Shown here piece by piece: positions 1 to 5,990 of a stretch of 10,802 nt of DNA. How positions within the stretch are numbered: position 1 is the first letter of the stretch; every line of letters begins with the position of its first letter. The stretch is taken from assembly GCA_964501105.1 (NCBI GenBank), contig CAZCRG010000055.1, forward strand, positions 1 to 10,802. The letters run 5' to 3'. The position numbers and the translations under genes were made by a program. The notes under the pieces are model-generated. The model was given only the letters and a program-made list of their open reading frames with translations, was not told the origin of the DNA and did not search any database. The DNA is from BMS3B sp964501105 (GTDB lineage Archaea > Hydrothermarchaeota > Hydrothermarchaeia > Hydrothermarchaeales > BMS3B).

Positions 1-50
1 TAGAAAACCGGGACCGGGATTATGCTACACTATGTCTTAACCGATGACGC

Positions 51-485
51 ATGAGAAATTACTTAACCAAAATTCAAGACGAATTGGTTAAAAGAGAAAT
101 CTATATTTATGTGTTGCGAAATAGAACAAGAGGGAAAGGTATTGGATTTTTCGAAAGTTATGGTTTTTATCCAGATTTTATAATTTGGATTAAAAAACAA
201 AACATTCAACATATATTGTTTGTGGAGCCACATGGTTTAGCGTATGCAAGCGAAAGAGACAAAGAAAAAATAAATCTTTATGAAAAGATAAAAAATTTAG
301 AAAAGGAGCTGAAGAAAAAAACTCATCTGAATGTAACTTTAGATTCTTACATAATATCAGTTACACAGTATAATTCAGTTTCCAAAATTTTTAGATTATC
401 AAAAAACGAATTAAAAAACAAGCATATACTCTTCATAGACGATAAATCATACGTCAAAGAACTTATTGAACATTTCATAAAATGA
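51..485 (+). CDS. C-terminal nuclease-domain remnant of a type III restriction-like DEAD/DEAH helicase
   Basis: The 144-residue product matches my recollection of the C-terminal end of type III restriction (Res subunit)-like helicases: RNRTRGKGIGFFE at residues 24-35, then FYPDFIIWI at 39-47 and ILFVEPHGL at 55-63. P41-D42 and E59-x-H61 look like the PD-(D/E)xK nuclease core, with His in place of the usual Lys. Full-length relatives carry a helicase of many hundreds of residues before this point, and nothing of that kind is present. The same reading frame has a TGA at 45-47, just before the ATG, and no Shine-Dalgarno is evident. It is therefore probably the tail of a gene broken by a stop, frameshift or deletion, although the stop may equally split a gene that continues beyond the window edge. 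Base composition is much more A+T-rich than in the cobalamin genes, which fits horizontal acquisition. Family assignment is by motif memory, so moderate confidence. Confidence 0.55.
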   Translation: MRNYLTKIQDELVKREIYIYVLRNRTRGKGIGFFESYGFYPDFIIWIKKQNIQHILFVEPHGLAYASERDKEKINLYEKIKNLEKELKKKTHLNVTLDSYIISVTQYNSVSKIFRLSKNELKNKHILFIDDKSYVKELIEHFIK

Positions 486-588
486 TTAGCTATATGAAAA
501 TAAGCCATCAAAAGGGTTTCCATGAGCTGAGTAAAGATCCGGTAATAATGGTGGATGTCGAAAAAACCTACTGTGAAAATTCTGCTTA

Positions 589-602
589 TGTTAATATAAT
601 AC
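589..602 (+). promoter_or_regulatory. Possible TATA box for the antitoxin-toxin pair
   Basis: An A/T-only stretch (TTAATATAAT, 591-600) lies about 26 bases before the proposed antitoxin ATG at 623, the usual distance from TATA centre to start in archaea. Surrounding DNA is also A+T-rich, so chance is a real possibility. Confidence 0.35.
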
Positions 603-622
603 CCTATAATGAGGTATTAAAT

Positions 623-940
623 ATGTATGTTAAACGTACAATTACAATTCCAGAGGAGCTTATGAAGGATGTGGAGAGATACCTCATAGGGAAACATTAC
701 TCCAGCCTTTCGGAGGTTATAAGAGATGGAATAAGAAGGGTACTCGGTGAGTATAAGGATAGGACTAACATTGATGAAGTTGCACAACTTTACAGGGATG
801 GCAGGATAACAATAAGAGAGGCTGCTGATATCCTTGGTATAACTCTAAGGGAGGCTCTTGAAGAGTTTGGGAGAAGAGGTATTTACCTTCACTACTCTGT
901 AGAGGATTTGAAAGATGATATAGATGGTAGTGATAAGTGA
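623..940 (+). CDS. Ribbon-helix-helix / UPF0175-like antitoxin
   Basis: This 105-residue protein is likely a DNA-binding antitoxin. Residues 3-44 (KRTITIPEELMKDVERYL, then SSLSEVIRDGIRRVL) have the beta-strand plus two-helix pattern of MetJ/Arc/CopG repressors. Residues 50-98 (AQLYRDGRITIREAADILGI, then EEFGRRGIYLHYSVEDL) resemble UPF0175 antitoxins, which have a helix-turn-helix and a Y-x-x-ED-L ending. The open frame extends upstream to 482, but that extension matches nothing I recognise. The ATG at 623 has a GAGGT ribosome site at 611-615 and begins exactly at the ribbon-helix-helix strand, so I chose it. The downstream PIN-domain gene overlaps by 17 bases, the usual arrangement of a translationally coupled antitoxin-toxin operon. 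Autorepression through the RHH domain is expected from the family, not shown here. Confidence 0.8.
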   Translation: MYVKRTITIPEELMKDVERYLIGKHYSSLSEVIRDGIRRVLGEYKDRTNIDEVAQLYRDGRITIREAADILGITLREALEEFGRRGIYLHYSVEDLKDDIDGSDK

Positions 941-1436
941 TTCCACACCACTTATTCACCTTGCAAAGTTAAATAAACTCAATCTCCTGCTTAAACTATA
1001 TGGAGAGATACTAATCACCCCTGAAGTCTATAGAGAAGTTGTTGTGGAAGGGCTGATGTTAGGCAAAGAGGATGCTAAAGAGGTGGAGAAGCTTATAGAA
1101 AGGGGTATAAAAATTGTGGAGCCCAAGCGTTCACCCGATAAATTAGCAGGAAGGTATAGAATACATAGAGGAGAGGCTGGATCTATTCTACTCGCAAAAC
1201 AGGTAAAAGTAAAGCTGTTGTTAATAAATGAAAGAGCTGGAAGAATTGCAGCAAAAGCTGAGGGCCTTAAAGTTAAGGGTACTGTTGGCGTGGTTTTTGA
1301 TGCCCTGAATACAGGACTCATTAATAATAAAGAAGCCATGGATATTTTAAAGAAACTAAGAGATAATCCCCACATATTCTGGATAAACCCAGATGTGATA
1401 GAAATTGCAATGAAAAGAGTAGCTTCTCTTTTCTAA
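924..1436 (+). CDS. DUF3368-type PIN-domain toxin (VapC-like ribonuclease)
   Basis: The 170-residue protein has the PIN-fold layout of DUF3368 proteins: VVISDSTPLIHLAKL at 2-16 with the first acidic residue D6, ITPEVYREVV around E38, HRGEAGSILLA with E84, LLINERAGRIA at 99-109, and KGTVGVV at 118-124. PIN toxins are Mg2+-dependent ribonucleases, typically cutting tRNA or rRNA, and are held inactive by the upstream antitoxin. The position where many relatives have Asp (DDR/DER) is Asn102 followed by Glu103, so the metal site may be altered. The start lies inside the antitoxin gene, in another frame, which implies coupled translation. The C-terminal segment after 130 (INNKEAMDILKKLRDNPHIF) is the helical extension typical of DUF3368. 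Family is fairly secure; the RNA target is unknown. Confidence 0.82.
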   Translation: MVVISDSTPLIHLAKLNKLNLLLKLYGEILITPEVYREVVVEGLMLGKEDAKEVEKLIERGIKIVEPKRSPDKLAGRYRIHRGEAGSILLAKQVKVKLLLINERAGRIAAKAEGLKVKGTVGVVFDALNTGLINNKEAMDILKKLRDNPHIFWINPDVIEIAMKRVASLF

Positions 1437-1502
1437 GGCGAGACAGGTATATTTGTCTGAAAGTTTTAGTTATGTGGCAATTAAGCGTGTAAAGAGGCAA
1501 AA

Positions 1503-1514
1503 TTTATATATAAA
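1503..1514 (+). promoter_or_regulatory. TATA box for the small membrane protein gene
   Basis: TTTATATATAAA lies about 33 bases upstream of the ATG at 1541. Initiation roughly 25 bases downstream would give a leader of under 10 bases. It is the clearest TATA-like element in the window. Confidence 0.6.
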
Positions 1515-1540
1515 AACATTGACTTTTTAAGGGATATACG

Positions 1541-1891
1541 ATGGGAAAGAAGAGTATTCTTTCAGTAATAGTTGGTTCAGCCGGGGGAATAATTTTTGGT
1601 TATGCTCTGGGATTCCATCATTCCACTATAATATTTTCTGAAGAAATTTCCAGTATTATATATAGCTTTGGAATTTCTCTCAGGCCAGTAAACCCGCAAT
1701 TCAGTAATCTCATGGAGTATTTAGGTGAAGGAGTATCCCAGAAATTCAGAGAATACATCTACCAGAATGTTTTTAATCCTCTCCCATTTTATATCATTGG
1801 AATAATAATTATAATAGCAGGTTTTTTTATTGCCTACAAAACAGGAGAAACTTCATGGTTACCCTGGAATAGAGGGAGAGATGGGGAGTAA
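1541..1891 (+). CDS. Small two-helix membrane protein of unknown function
   Basis: I do not recognise this 116-residue protein. Visible features are a basic N-terminus (MGKKS), a first hydrophobic Gly-rich segment at about residues 6-25, a polar loop of about 55 residues holding a short Ile-rich stretch (31-45) and an aromatic/acidic region, and a strong second hydrophobic helix at about 81-99 (FYIIGIIIIIAGFFIAY). It ends in a charged tail rich in Trp, Arg and Gly. By the positive-inside rule both ends are probably cytoplasmic with the loop outside, but this is inference. It has its own TATA box and about 134 bases follow before bud32, so it is probably a single-gene transcript. The good promoter and clean start argue that it is real. 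Confidence 0.6.
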   Translation: MGKKSILSVIVGSAGGIIFGYALGFHHSTIIFSEEISSIIYSFGISLRPVNPQFSNLMEYLGEGVSQKFREYIYQNVFNPLPFYIIGIIIIIAGFFIAYKTGETSWLPWNRGRDGE

Positions 1892-1965
1892 TCCAGGAAA
1901 TAATTATTTTAAACTAAAGCCTGAGTCGAATGTACTTTTATCATATTGTGGAGAACTCTGACTGA

Positions 1966-1978
1966 CTTTTTATATTTC
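1966..1978 (+). promoter_or_regulatory. Possible TATA box for bud32-rdgB
   Basis: CTTTTTATATTTC lies about 54 bases before the bud32 start, so a transcript would begin near 1998 and carry a leader of about 28 bases including the GGCGGGAA ribosome-site-like stretch at 2013-2020. No other promoter-like element is apparent in the 134-base gap. Confidence 0.45.
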
Positions 1979-2025
1979 AACAAAAAATATCAAGGGTATG
2001 GCTACATACTAAGGCGGGAAGTTCA

Positions 2026-2634
2026 ATGAAGCTCATAGCCAGAGGAGCGGAGGCAATTATATATCTGGACGGCAGAGAAATAGTCAAGGAAAGAATAAAA
2101 AAGAGCTACAGGATACCCGAGATTGATTTAAAGCTCAGGCGACTAAGAACAAAGCGTGAGGCAAAGCTTCTTTCTCTTGCAAGGCAGCAGGGTGTGCCCA
2201 CGCCCTTTGTAAGAGATGTAATTCCTGAGCAGTTTACCCTGAGAATTTCCTATATAGAGGGAGAGAAGCTCAGAAATATTGTGGGAAAACTTGATAATCT
2301 CGAGGAGATTTTTTTTAAAGTCGGAAGCCTTGCTGGAAAGATGCACCAGGGTAATGTGGTGCATGGTGACCTAACAACTTCGAATATGATTCTTTCAGGA
2401 GGCAAAATTTATTTTATTGATTTTGGTCTTGGTGAGGTTACTGAGAGCATAGAGGCAAAGGGCACTGATTTGCTGGTTTTTAAGAAGTCAGTCCGCTCCA
2501 CCCACTTTGAGCAGGAGAAGGAAATTCTTGAAGCCTTTTTCAGAGGTTACAGGGAGAGCTTTTCTTACAGCGGAAAAGTTCTTGAGAGGTTGAAGTCTAT
2601 GGAAAGAAGAGGGAGGTATTTCTCTGAGCGCTGA
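2026..2634 (+). CDS. bud32: Bud32 kinase/ATPase of the KEOPS complex
   Basis: Bud32 (PRPK) is the small atypical kinase of KEOPS, the complex that installs the t6A modification at position 37 of ANN-decoding tRNAs. It binds Kae1 and acts mainly as an ATPase supporting it. The 202-residue protein has the compact kinase signature: glycine-poor ARGAEAIIY at 5-13, a candidate ATP-binding Lys21 in IVKERIKKSYR, the family-specific KKSYRIPEIDLKL and RTKREAKLL (Glu45), catalytic HGDLTTSN at 113-120 with Asp115, and DFGLG at 132-136 with metal-binding Asp132. It ends in the basic tail RRGRYF. Length fits archaeal stand-alone Bud32 (about 200-225). In several euryarchaea Bud32 is fused to Kae1; here it is separate and no kae1 is adjacent. 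The pyrophosphatase gene begins inside its last codons. Confidence 0.95.
   Translation: MKLIARGAEAIIYLDGREIVKERIKKSYRIPEIDLKLRRLRTKREAKLLSLARQQGVPTPFVRDVIPEQFTLRISYIEGEKLRNIVGKLDNLEEIFFKVGSLAGKMHQGNVVHGDLTTSNMILSGGKIYFIDFGLGEVTESIEAKGTDLLVFKKSVRSTHFEQEKEILEAFFRGYRESFSYSGKVLERLKSMERRGRYFSER
2611..2617 (+). promoter_or_regulatory. Shine-Dalgarno that decides the CTG start of rdgB
   Basis: GGGAGGT lies inside the 3' end of bud32, six bases before the CTG at 2624. It is a near-complete anti-16S match and supports initiation there rather than at the ATG 135 bases further on. Confidence 0.7.
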
Positions 2635-3181
2635 ACTTTACTTTTTAACTTCAAATGAGCACAAATTTGAGGAAGCCAGAGAGATTCTTAAAGGTATTGA
2701 GGTCAGGCTGCTCAGGAGAAGCTACAGAGAGGTTCAGGGCGATACTCTTGAGGAGGTTGTGGTAGAGGCTTTAAAGGAGATAGATGGTGAGGGAATCTTT
2801 ATAGAAGACTCTGGACTGTTTGTTGAAGCTCTTAAGGGCTTTCCCGGGGTTTACTCAGCCTATGTCTTCAAAACTATTGGCTACAGTGGCATTCTGAAGC
2901 TTCTCGCTGGAGTAGAAAATCGAAGAGCCTATTTTGAATCTGTTGTTGGTCTTAAGCTAAAAGGAGAAGTCAGGATTTTCAGGGGAAGAGTTGATGGAGT
3001 TATAGCAGAAAAGGCCAGAGGTAAAGGAGGCTTTGGCTACGACCCAATTTTTATTCCAGAAGGAAGTGAAAAGACCTTTGCAGAGGCGCCTGAGATTAAA
3101 AACAGGGTCTCCCACAGGAAGCGAGCTCTTGAGGAGATGAGGAAATTTCTGGTTGGCTTCGCTATATCCCCACAATTCTGA
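2624..3181 (+). CDS. rdgB: XTP/dITP pyrophosphatase (RdgB/HAM1 family), probable CTG start
   Basis: This house-cleaning enzyme hydrolyses dITP, XTP and ITP to monophosphates, keeping deaminated purines out of nucleic acids. Motifs, numbered from the CTG start: LYFLTSNEHKFEEA at 5-18 (the TSNxxK nucleotide site), EDSGLFVEAL with catalytic Asp62, FPGVYSAYV, GGFGYDPIFIPEG and the closing KNRVSHR. The first ATG/GTG/TTG in frame after the previous stop is at 2759, which would remove the whole N-terminal TSNxxK site. The frame is open back to the TGA at 2591. Within it a CTG at 2624 sits six bases after a GGGAGGT ribosome site (2611-2617) and gives 185 residues, normal for the family. An ATT at 2618 is too close to that site. 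The gene overlaps bud32 by 11 bases and the convergent cobQ by 20. Function is near certain; the start codon is inferred. Confidence 0.92.
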   Translation: MSAELYFLTSNEHKFEEAREILKGIEVRLLRRSYREVQGDTLEEVVVEALKEIDGEGIFIEDSGLFVEALKGFPGVYSAYVFKTIGYSGILKLLAGVENRRAYFESVVGLKLKGEVRIFRGRVDGVIAEKARGKGGFGYDPIFIPEGSEKTFAEAPEIKNRVSHRKRALEEMRKFLVGFAISPQF

Positions 3182-4613
3182 GAATCTCATCCATATCAAT
3201 ATTCTTACTGAACTCTTCAGCTACTCTGTTTATGGATTCATCCCAGGCTTCCTTTATATCTTTTCCTTCAGAAGTGCACTGTGAGATCAGGTTAAGAAAA
3301 ATTTCCCTGAAATCCCTGGAATCAAAAATACCGTGAAGATAGGTGCCCATAAGTTTTTTCTCAGGTATACAGGCTCCATCCCTGAGCTCTGAGCCTTTGA
3401 ATAGCGATTTTTCTTTTATCTCACTTCTCCCCATGTGTATCTCATATCCGGTAATAAAAACTTCTCTATCTGTGAGACTCTCCTTAGCTCTGGTCTGAAT
3501 TCTCCTGAGAACTTTCTCCTTCTCAAAGCTGGTTTCCATATCAAAAAAGCCCAGCCCCTGAACCTTTTTCTCCGGGTCTCCTTCAATGCCTTCGCTGTCG
3601 TATATAACACTGCCCATCATCTGAAAGCCACCGCATATTCCCAGAATAGGCTTCTCTCCTGCAATACTCCTGAGCTTCTCTTCAAAACCCTGTTTTCTGA
3701 GCCATTCCAGGTCAGCCATGGTGTTTTTGCTTCCGGGTATAATAACTGCTCTTGCTGAGTCGATTTCTTCAGGCTTTGTGACAAATCTAACCTTGACTCC
3801 TTCAAGGGCAAGGGCATCAAAATCTGTAAAGTTGGAAATTCTTGGAAGCCTGATAACAGCCACCTCAACAGTGCCATGGCTCTCGGATAAACCTAGGGAG
3901 TCCTCCTCAGGCAGGTGGAGGTTTTCGAGAAAAGGCATTACTCCAAGAACTTTTTTCTGTGTAAGCTCCTCAATTTGCACTATACCTGGCTTTAAAATCT
4001 CAATATCTCCCCTGAATTTATTTATTATAACTCCTTTAACCCTTTCCCTATCCTCATGGCTGAGAAGAGATATTGTGCCGTAGATGCTGGCAAAAACACC
4101 TCCCCTGTCAATATCTGCCACAAGTATAACAGGAGCCTCTGCAAGCCTTGCAGCACGCATATTGGCAATATCCTGAGAGTAGAGATTGATTTCTGCAGGA
4201 CTTCCAGCTCCTTCCATAACTATAATATCAAAATCCTCCTTCAGCCTGGTGAGAGCTTTTTTGATAATGCCCTCGCCCTGCTGGAGGGCAAACTCTTTGT
4301 AGTAGCGCCTTGCCTCTATATTCATATAGGGCTTTCCCATAACAACTATCTGAGACTTTCTCTCCCCTGTGGGTTTAAGCAAAATGGGATTCATCTCTAC
4401 CTGAGGCTCAACTCTGGCTGCAAAGGCCTGAAGGGCCTGAGCTCGTGCAATTTCCTCGCCTTCAGGTGTAACAAAGGAGTTCAGTGAGGTATTCTGGGCT
4501 TTGAAGGGTGCAACCTTATAGCCAAGATTGGAGAAGATTCTGCATAGAGCAAGGGTGACAAAGCTCTTGCCTGCGAAGCTGCTTGTTCCCTGGACCATAA
4601 GCACTTTAGCCAT
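3162..4613 (-). CDS. cobQ: Cobyric acid synthase CobQ/CbiP
   Basis: CobQ makes adenosylcobyric acid by ATP- and glutamine-dependent amidation of four side chains (b, d, e, g) of adenosylcobyrinate a,c-diamide. The 483-residue protein is full length. Its N-terminal ATP-binding domain has VQGTSSFAGKSFVTLALCR at 7-25, PFKAQNTSLNS at 36-46, MEGAGSPAEINL at 133-144 and ILVADIDRGGVFASI at 163-177. A C-terminal type 1 glutamine amidotransferase domain follows: IIPGSKNT at 291-298, GICGGFQMMG with nucleophile Cys327, GYEIHMG at 389-395 and GTYLHGIFD with His427. The start has GGAGG at 4621-4625, seven bases upstream, and overlaps the cysteine-rich gene by 8 bases. It is the last gene of the minus-strand cobalamin operon and runs tail-to-tail into rdgB with a 20-base overlap, leaving no room for a separate terminator. 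Confidence 0.97.
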   Translation of the reverse strand: MAKVLMVQGTSSFAGKSFVTLALCRIFSNLGYKVAPFKAQNTSLNSFVTPEGEEIARAQALQAFAARVEPQVEMNPILLKPTGERKSQIVVMGKPYMNIEARRYYKEFALQQGEGIIKKALTRLKEDFDIIVMEGAGSPAEINLYSQDIANMRAARLAEAPVILVADIDRGGVFASIYGTISLLSHEDRERVKGVIINKFRGDIEILKPGIVQIEELTQKKVLGVMPFLENLHLPEEDSLGLSESHGTVEVAVIRLPRISNFTDFDALALEGVKVRFVTKPEEIDSARAVIIPGSKNTMADLEWLRKQGFEEKLRSIAGEKPILGICGGFQMMGSVIYDSEGIEGDPEKKVQGLGFFDMETSFEKEKVLRRIQTRAKESLTDREVFITGYEIHMGRSEIKEKSLFKGSELRDGACIPEKKLMGTYLHGIFDSRDFREIFLNLISQCTSEGKDIKEAWDESINRVAEEFSKNIDMDEILRIVGI

Positions 4614-4923
4614 CTCTTAGCCTCCTGAAAATTTCCTTTAGGCTCTCCTCGCTAGTGTAGTTCTTTCTCAGCTCTTCAAGAGCCTTCTCTGCCACCTCTC
4701 TGGTATGAATCCAGTCGCAGTTCTTGCAGCTCCATACCTTCTCTCCTTTACTGCTAATCTTGAATTTCCCCAGCCTTTCGTCCAGGCAGGGATAGAAGGG
4801 GCAGTAGCAGAAGGTGCAGTCCTGATTAGGGAAATGGCAGGGATAGTAGCTGCACTCCCTGTTGGGGCCTTTAATGCCCTTCTCCAGAGCTTCCTCAAGG
4901 TTCCTCTTTGCCTGCGGGAGCAT
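4606..4923 (-). CDS. Cysteine-rich small-domain protein (PF04071-like)
   Basis: This 105-residue protein contains eight cysteines at 24, 29, 36, 39, 41, 46, 66 and 69 (for example ECSYYPCHFPNQDCTFCYCP and WSCKNCDWIH). The pattern matches the 'cysteine-rich small domain' family, which is found beside or fused to cobalamin-biosynthesis genes in archaea and anaerobic bacteria. Its biochemical role is not established to my knowledge. The two Cys clusters suggest two metal sites, Zn or Fe-S, but this cannot be told from sequence. Flanking helices (residues 3-17 and 74-104) are charged and amphipathic, with no membrane segment. The ATG at 4923 has GGAGG about seven bases upstream. Both junctions overlap, by 29 bases with cobD and 8 with cobQ, so it is co-translated with two cobalamin enzymes and likely works in that pathway. 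Confidence 0.85.
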   Translation of the reverse strand: MLPQAKRNLEEALEKGIKGPNRECSYYPCHFPNQDCTFCYCPFYPCLDERLGKFKISSKGEKVWSCKNCDWIHTREVAEKALEELRKNYTSEESLKEIFRRLRDG

Positions 4924-5935
4924 TCAATTCCTCCAGAGCTTCTAGAAGCCTGAGATTCTCTTCTCTCTTTCTTATGCAAATCCTTATGTGATTTTCAAGG
5001 CCAAAGGAGGAGCAGTCTCTAACGAGAATACCCTTTCTGAGAAGCTTCTCCTTTGCCTCAGCAGCAGGAAGGTTAACTTTTATTAAAAAAAAGTTGGCAT
5101 AGCTCTGAAAAACTTCAATATTATCAACATCTGAGAGTTTTCTGAAGAGAAATTCCCTTTCCCTTTTAAAAAACTCTTTACTCTCCTTTATGAAGCTGTC
5201 ATCCTTTAAGGCTGCCCGGGCAGCCTCCAGAGCTAGAGTGTTTATATTCCAGGGAGGCTGATGTTTTTCAATATTCTCGATATTTTCCCTGCCTGAAACT
5301 GCATATCCTATTCTGATTCCTGCCATGGAATAAAATTTTGTGAGAGAACGAAGAATGAATAGGTTATCATAGTTTTTAACAAGCCCGAGAAAACTATCAG
5401 CCTCTGAGAACTCTATATAGGCTTCATCAACAAAGATTAGTGCTCTGCTCTTCTCCAGAAGAGCTTCAAGATTTTTGAAGATATGTGAGGTGGGATTATT
5501 GGGATGGCAGAGAAATACAGCCTTAAAGCCTTTTCTATTTAAAATCTCAGCTTCAAGCTCCTGCTCTTCAGGCAGGTTAAAGTGGTATACTTCAGCGCCT
5601 CTCAGCCTTGAGAAGTATTCATATTCAGAAAAGGTGGGTGAGCTTATGAGCACTCTGTCACCTTTCCCGAGGAAGGCTTCGCAGAAGTTCTTTATGAGTT
5701 CAGAGGAGCCGTTGCCTAAAGCTATATTCTCCTGCCTTAAATCAAACTTCTCTGCTATGGTTTTCTTGAGCTTTTCTCCTTTTGAGGGATAATGAGCTAT
5801 ATTTTCGATATTATTTTTAATTGCTTCAATTACCTTTTTGCTGGGCCCAAGAGGATTTATATTTGAGCTGAAGTCAATTGCTTCAGGATATAGGTAGCTT
5901 TCTCCACCATGCACAGGCTTTCTAAGAGTATCCAT
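4895..5935 (-). CDS. cobD: Threonine-phosphate decarboxylase CobD (PLP fold type I)
   Basis: CobD decarboxylates L-threonine O-3-phosphate to (R)-1-aminopropan-2-ol phosphate, the linker between the corrin ring and the nucleotide loop of cobalamin. It is a homologue of histidinol-phosphate aminotransferase HisC. From the chosen start the 346-residue protein shows VHGGESYLYPEAIDFSSNIN at 8-27 (the HGG...DFSxNxNP signature of CobD), GNGSSELI at 74-81, HPNNPTS at 144-150, VDEAYIEF with Asp170, and SLTKFYSMAGIRIGYA with PLP-binding Lys200. The frame extends to a TTG at 6007, but those extra 24 residues (MPLKLKEVCHIF...) are not family-like. The ATG at 5935 has AGGAGG at 5948-5953 and starts where the family starts. 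HisC activity is the main alternative; neighbours CobQ and the Cys-rich protein favour CobD. Confidence 0.9.
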   Translation of the reverse strand: MDTLRKPVHGGESYLYPEAIDFSSNINPLGPSKKVIEAIKNNIENIAHYPSKGEKLKKTIAEKFDLRQENIALGNGSSELIKNFCEAFLGKGDRVLISSPTFSEYEYFSRLRGAEVYHFNLPEEQELEAEILNRKGFKAVFLCHPNNPTSHIFKNLEALLEKSRALIFVDEAYIEFSEADSFLGLVKNYDNLFILRSLTKFYSMAGIRIGYAVSGRENIENIEKHQPPWNINTLALEAARAALKDDSFIKESKEFFKREREFLFRKLSDVDNIEVFQSYANFFLIKVNLPAAEAKEKLLRKGILVRDCSSFGLENHIRICIRKREENLRLLEALEELNAPAGKEEP

Positions 5936-5990
5936 ATAGAAACTGTGCCTCCTAATCTCTGCTAGAATTGTGAAAATGTGGCATACTTCT

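Noticed and set aside
482..622. N-terminal extension of the antitoxin frame back to the ATG at 482
   Set aside because: The 47 extra residues show no domain, and the ATG at 623 has a GAGGT site and begins exactly at the ribbon-helix-helix strand.
1441..1458. Inverted repeat AGACA/TGTCT just after the PIN toxin gene
   Set aside because: Only five base pairs with an eight-base loop; too weak to call a terminator or operator.
1998..2012. Mini-ORF (ATG GCT ACA TAC TAA) upstream of bud32
   Set aside because: Four sense codons near the predicted transcription start, without a ribosome site; no evidence of a leader peptide role.
3435..4487. Open frames of 107-143 codons on the plus strand across cobQ
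   Set aside because: They lie antisense to a full-length CobQ with all catalytic motifs and encode nothing recognisable.
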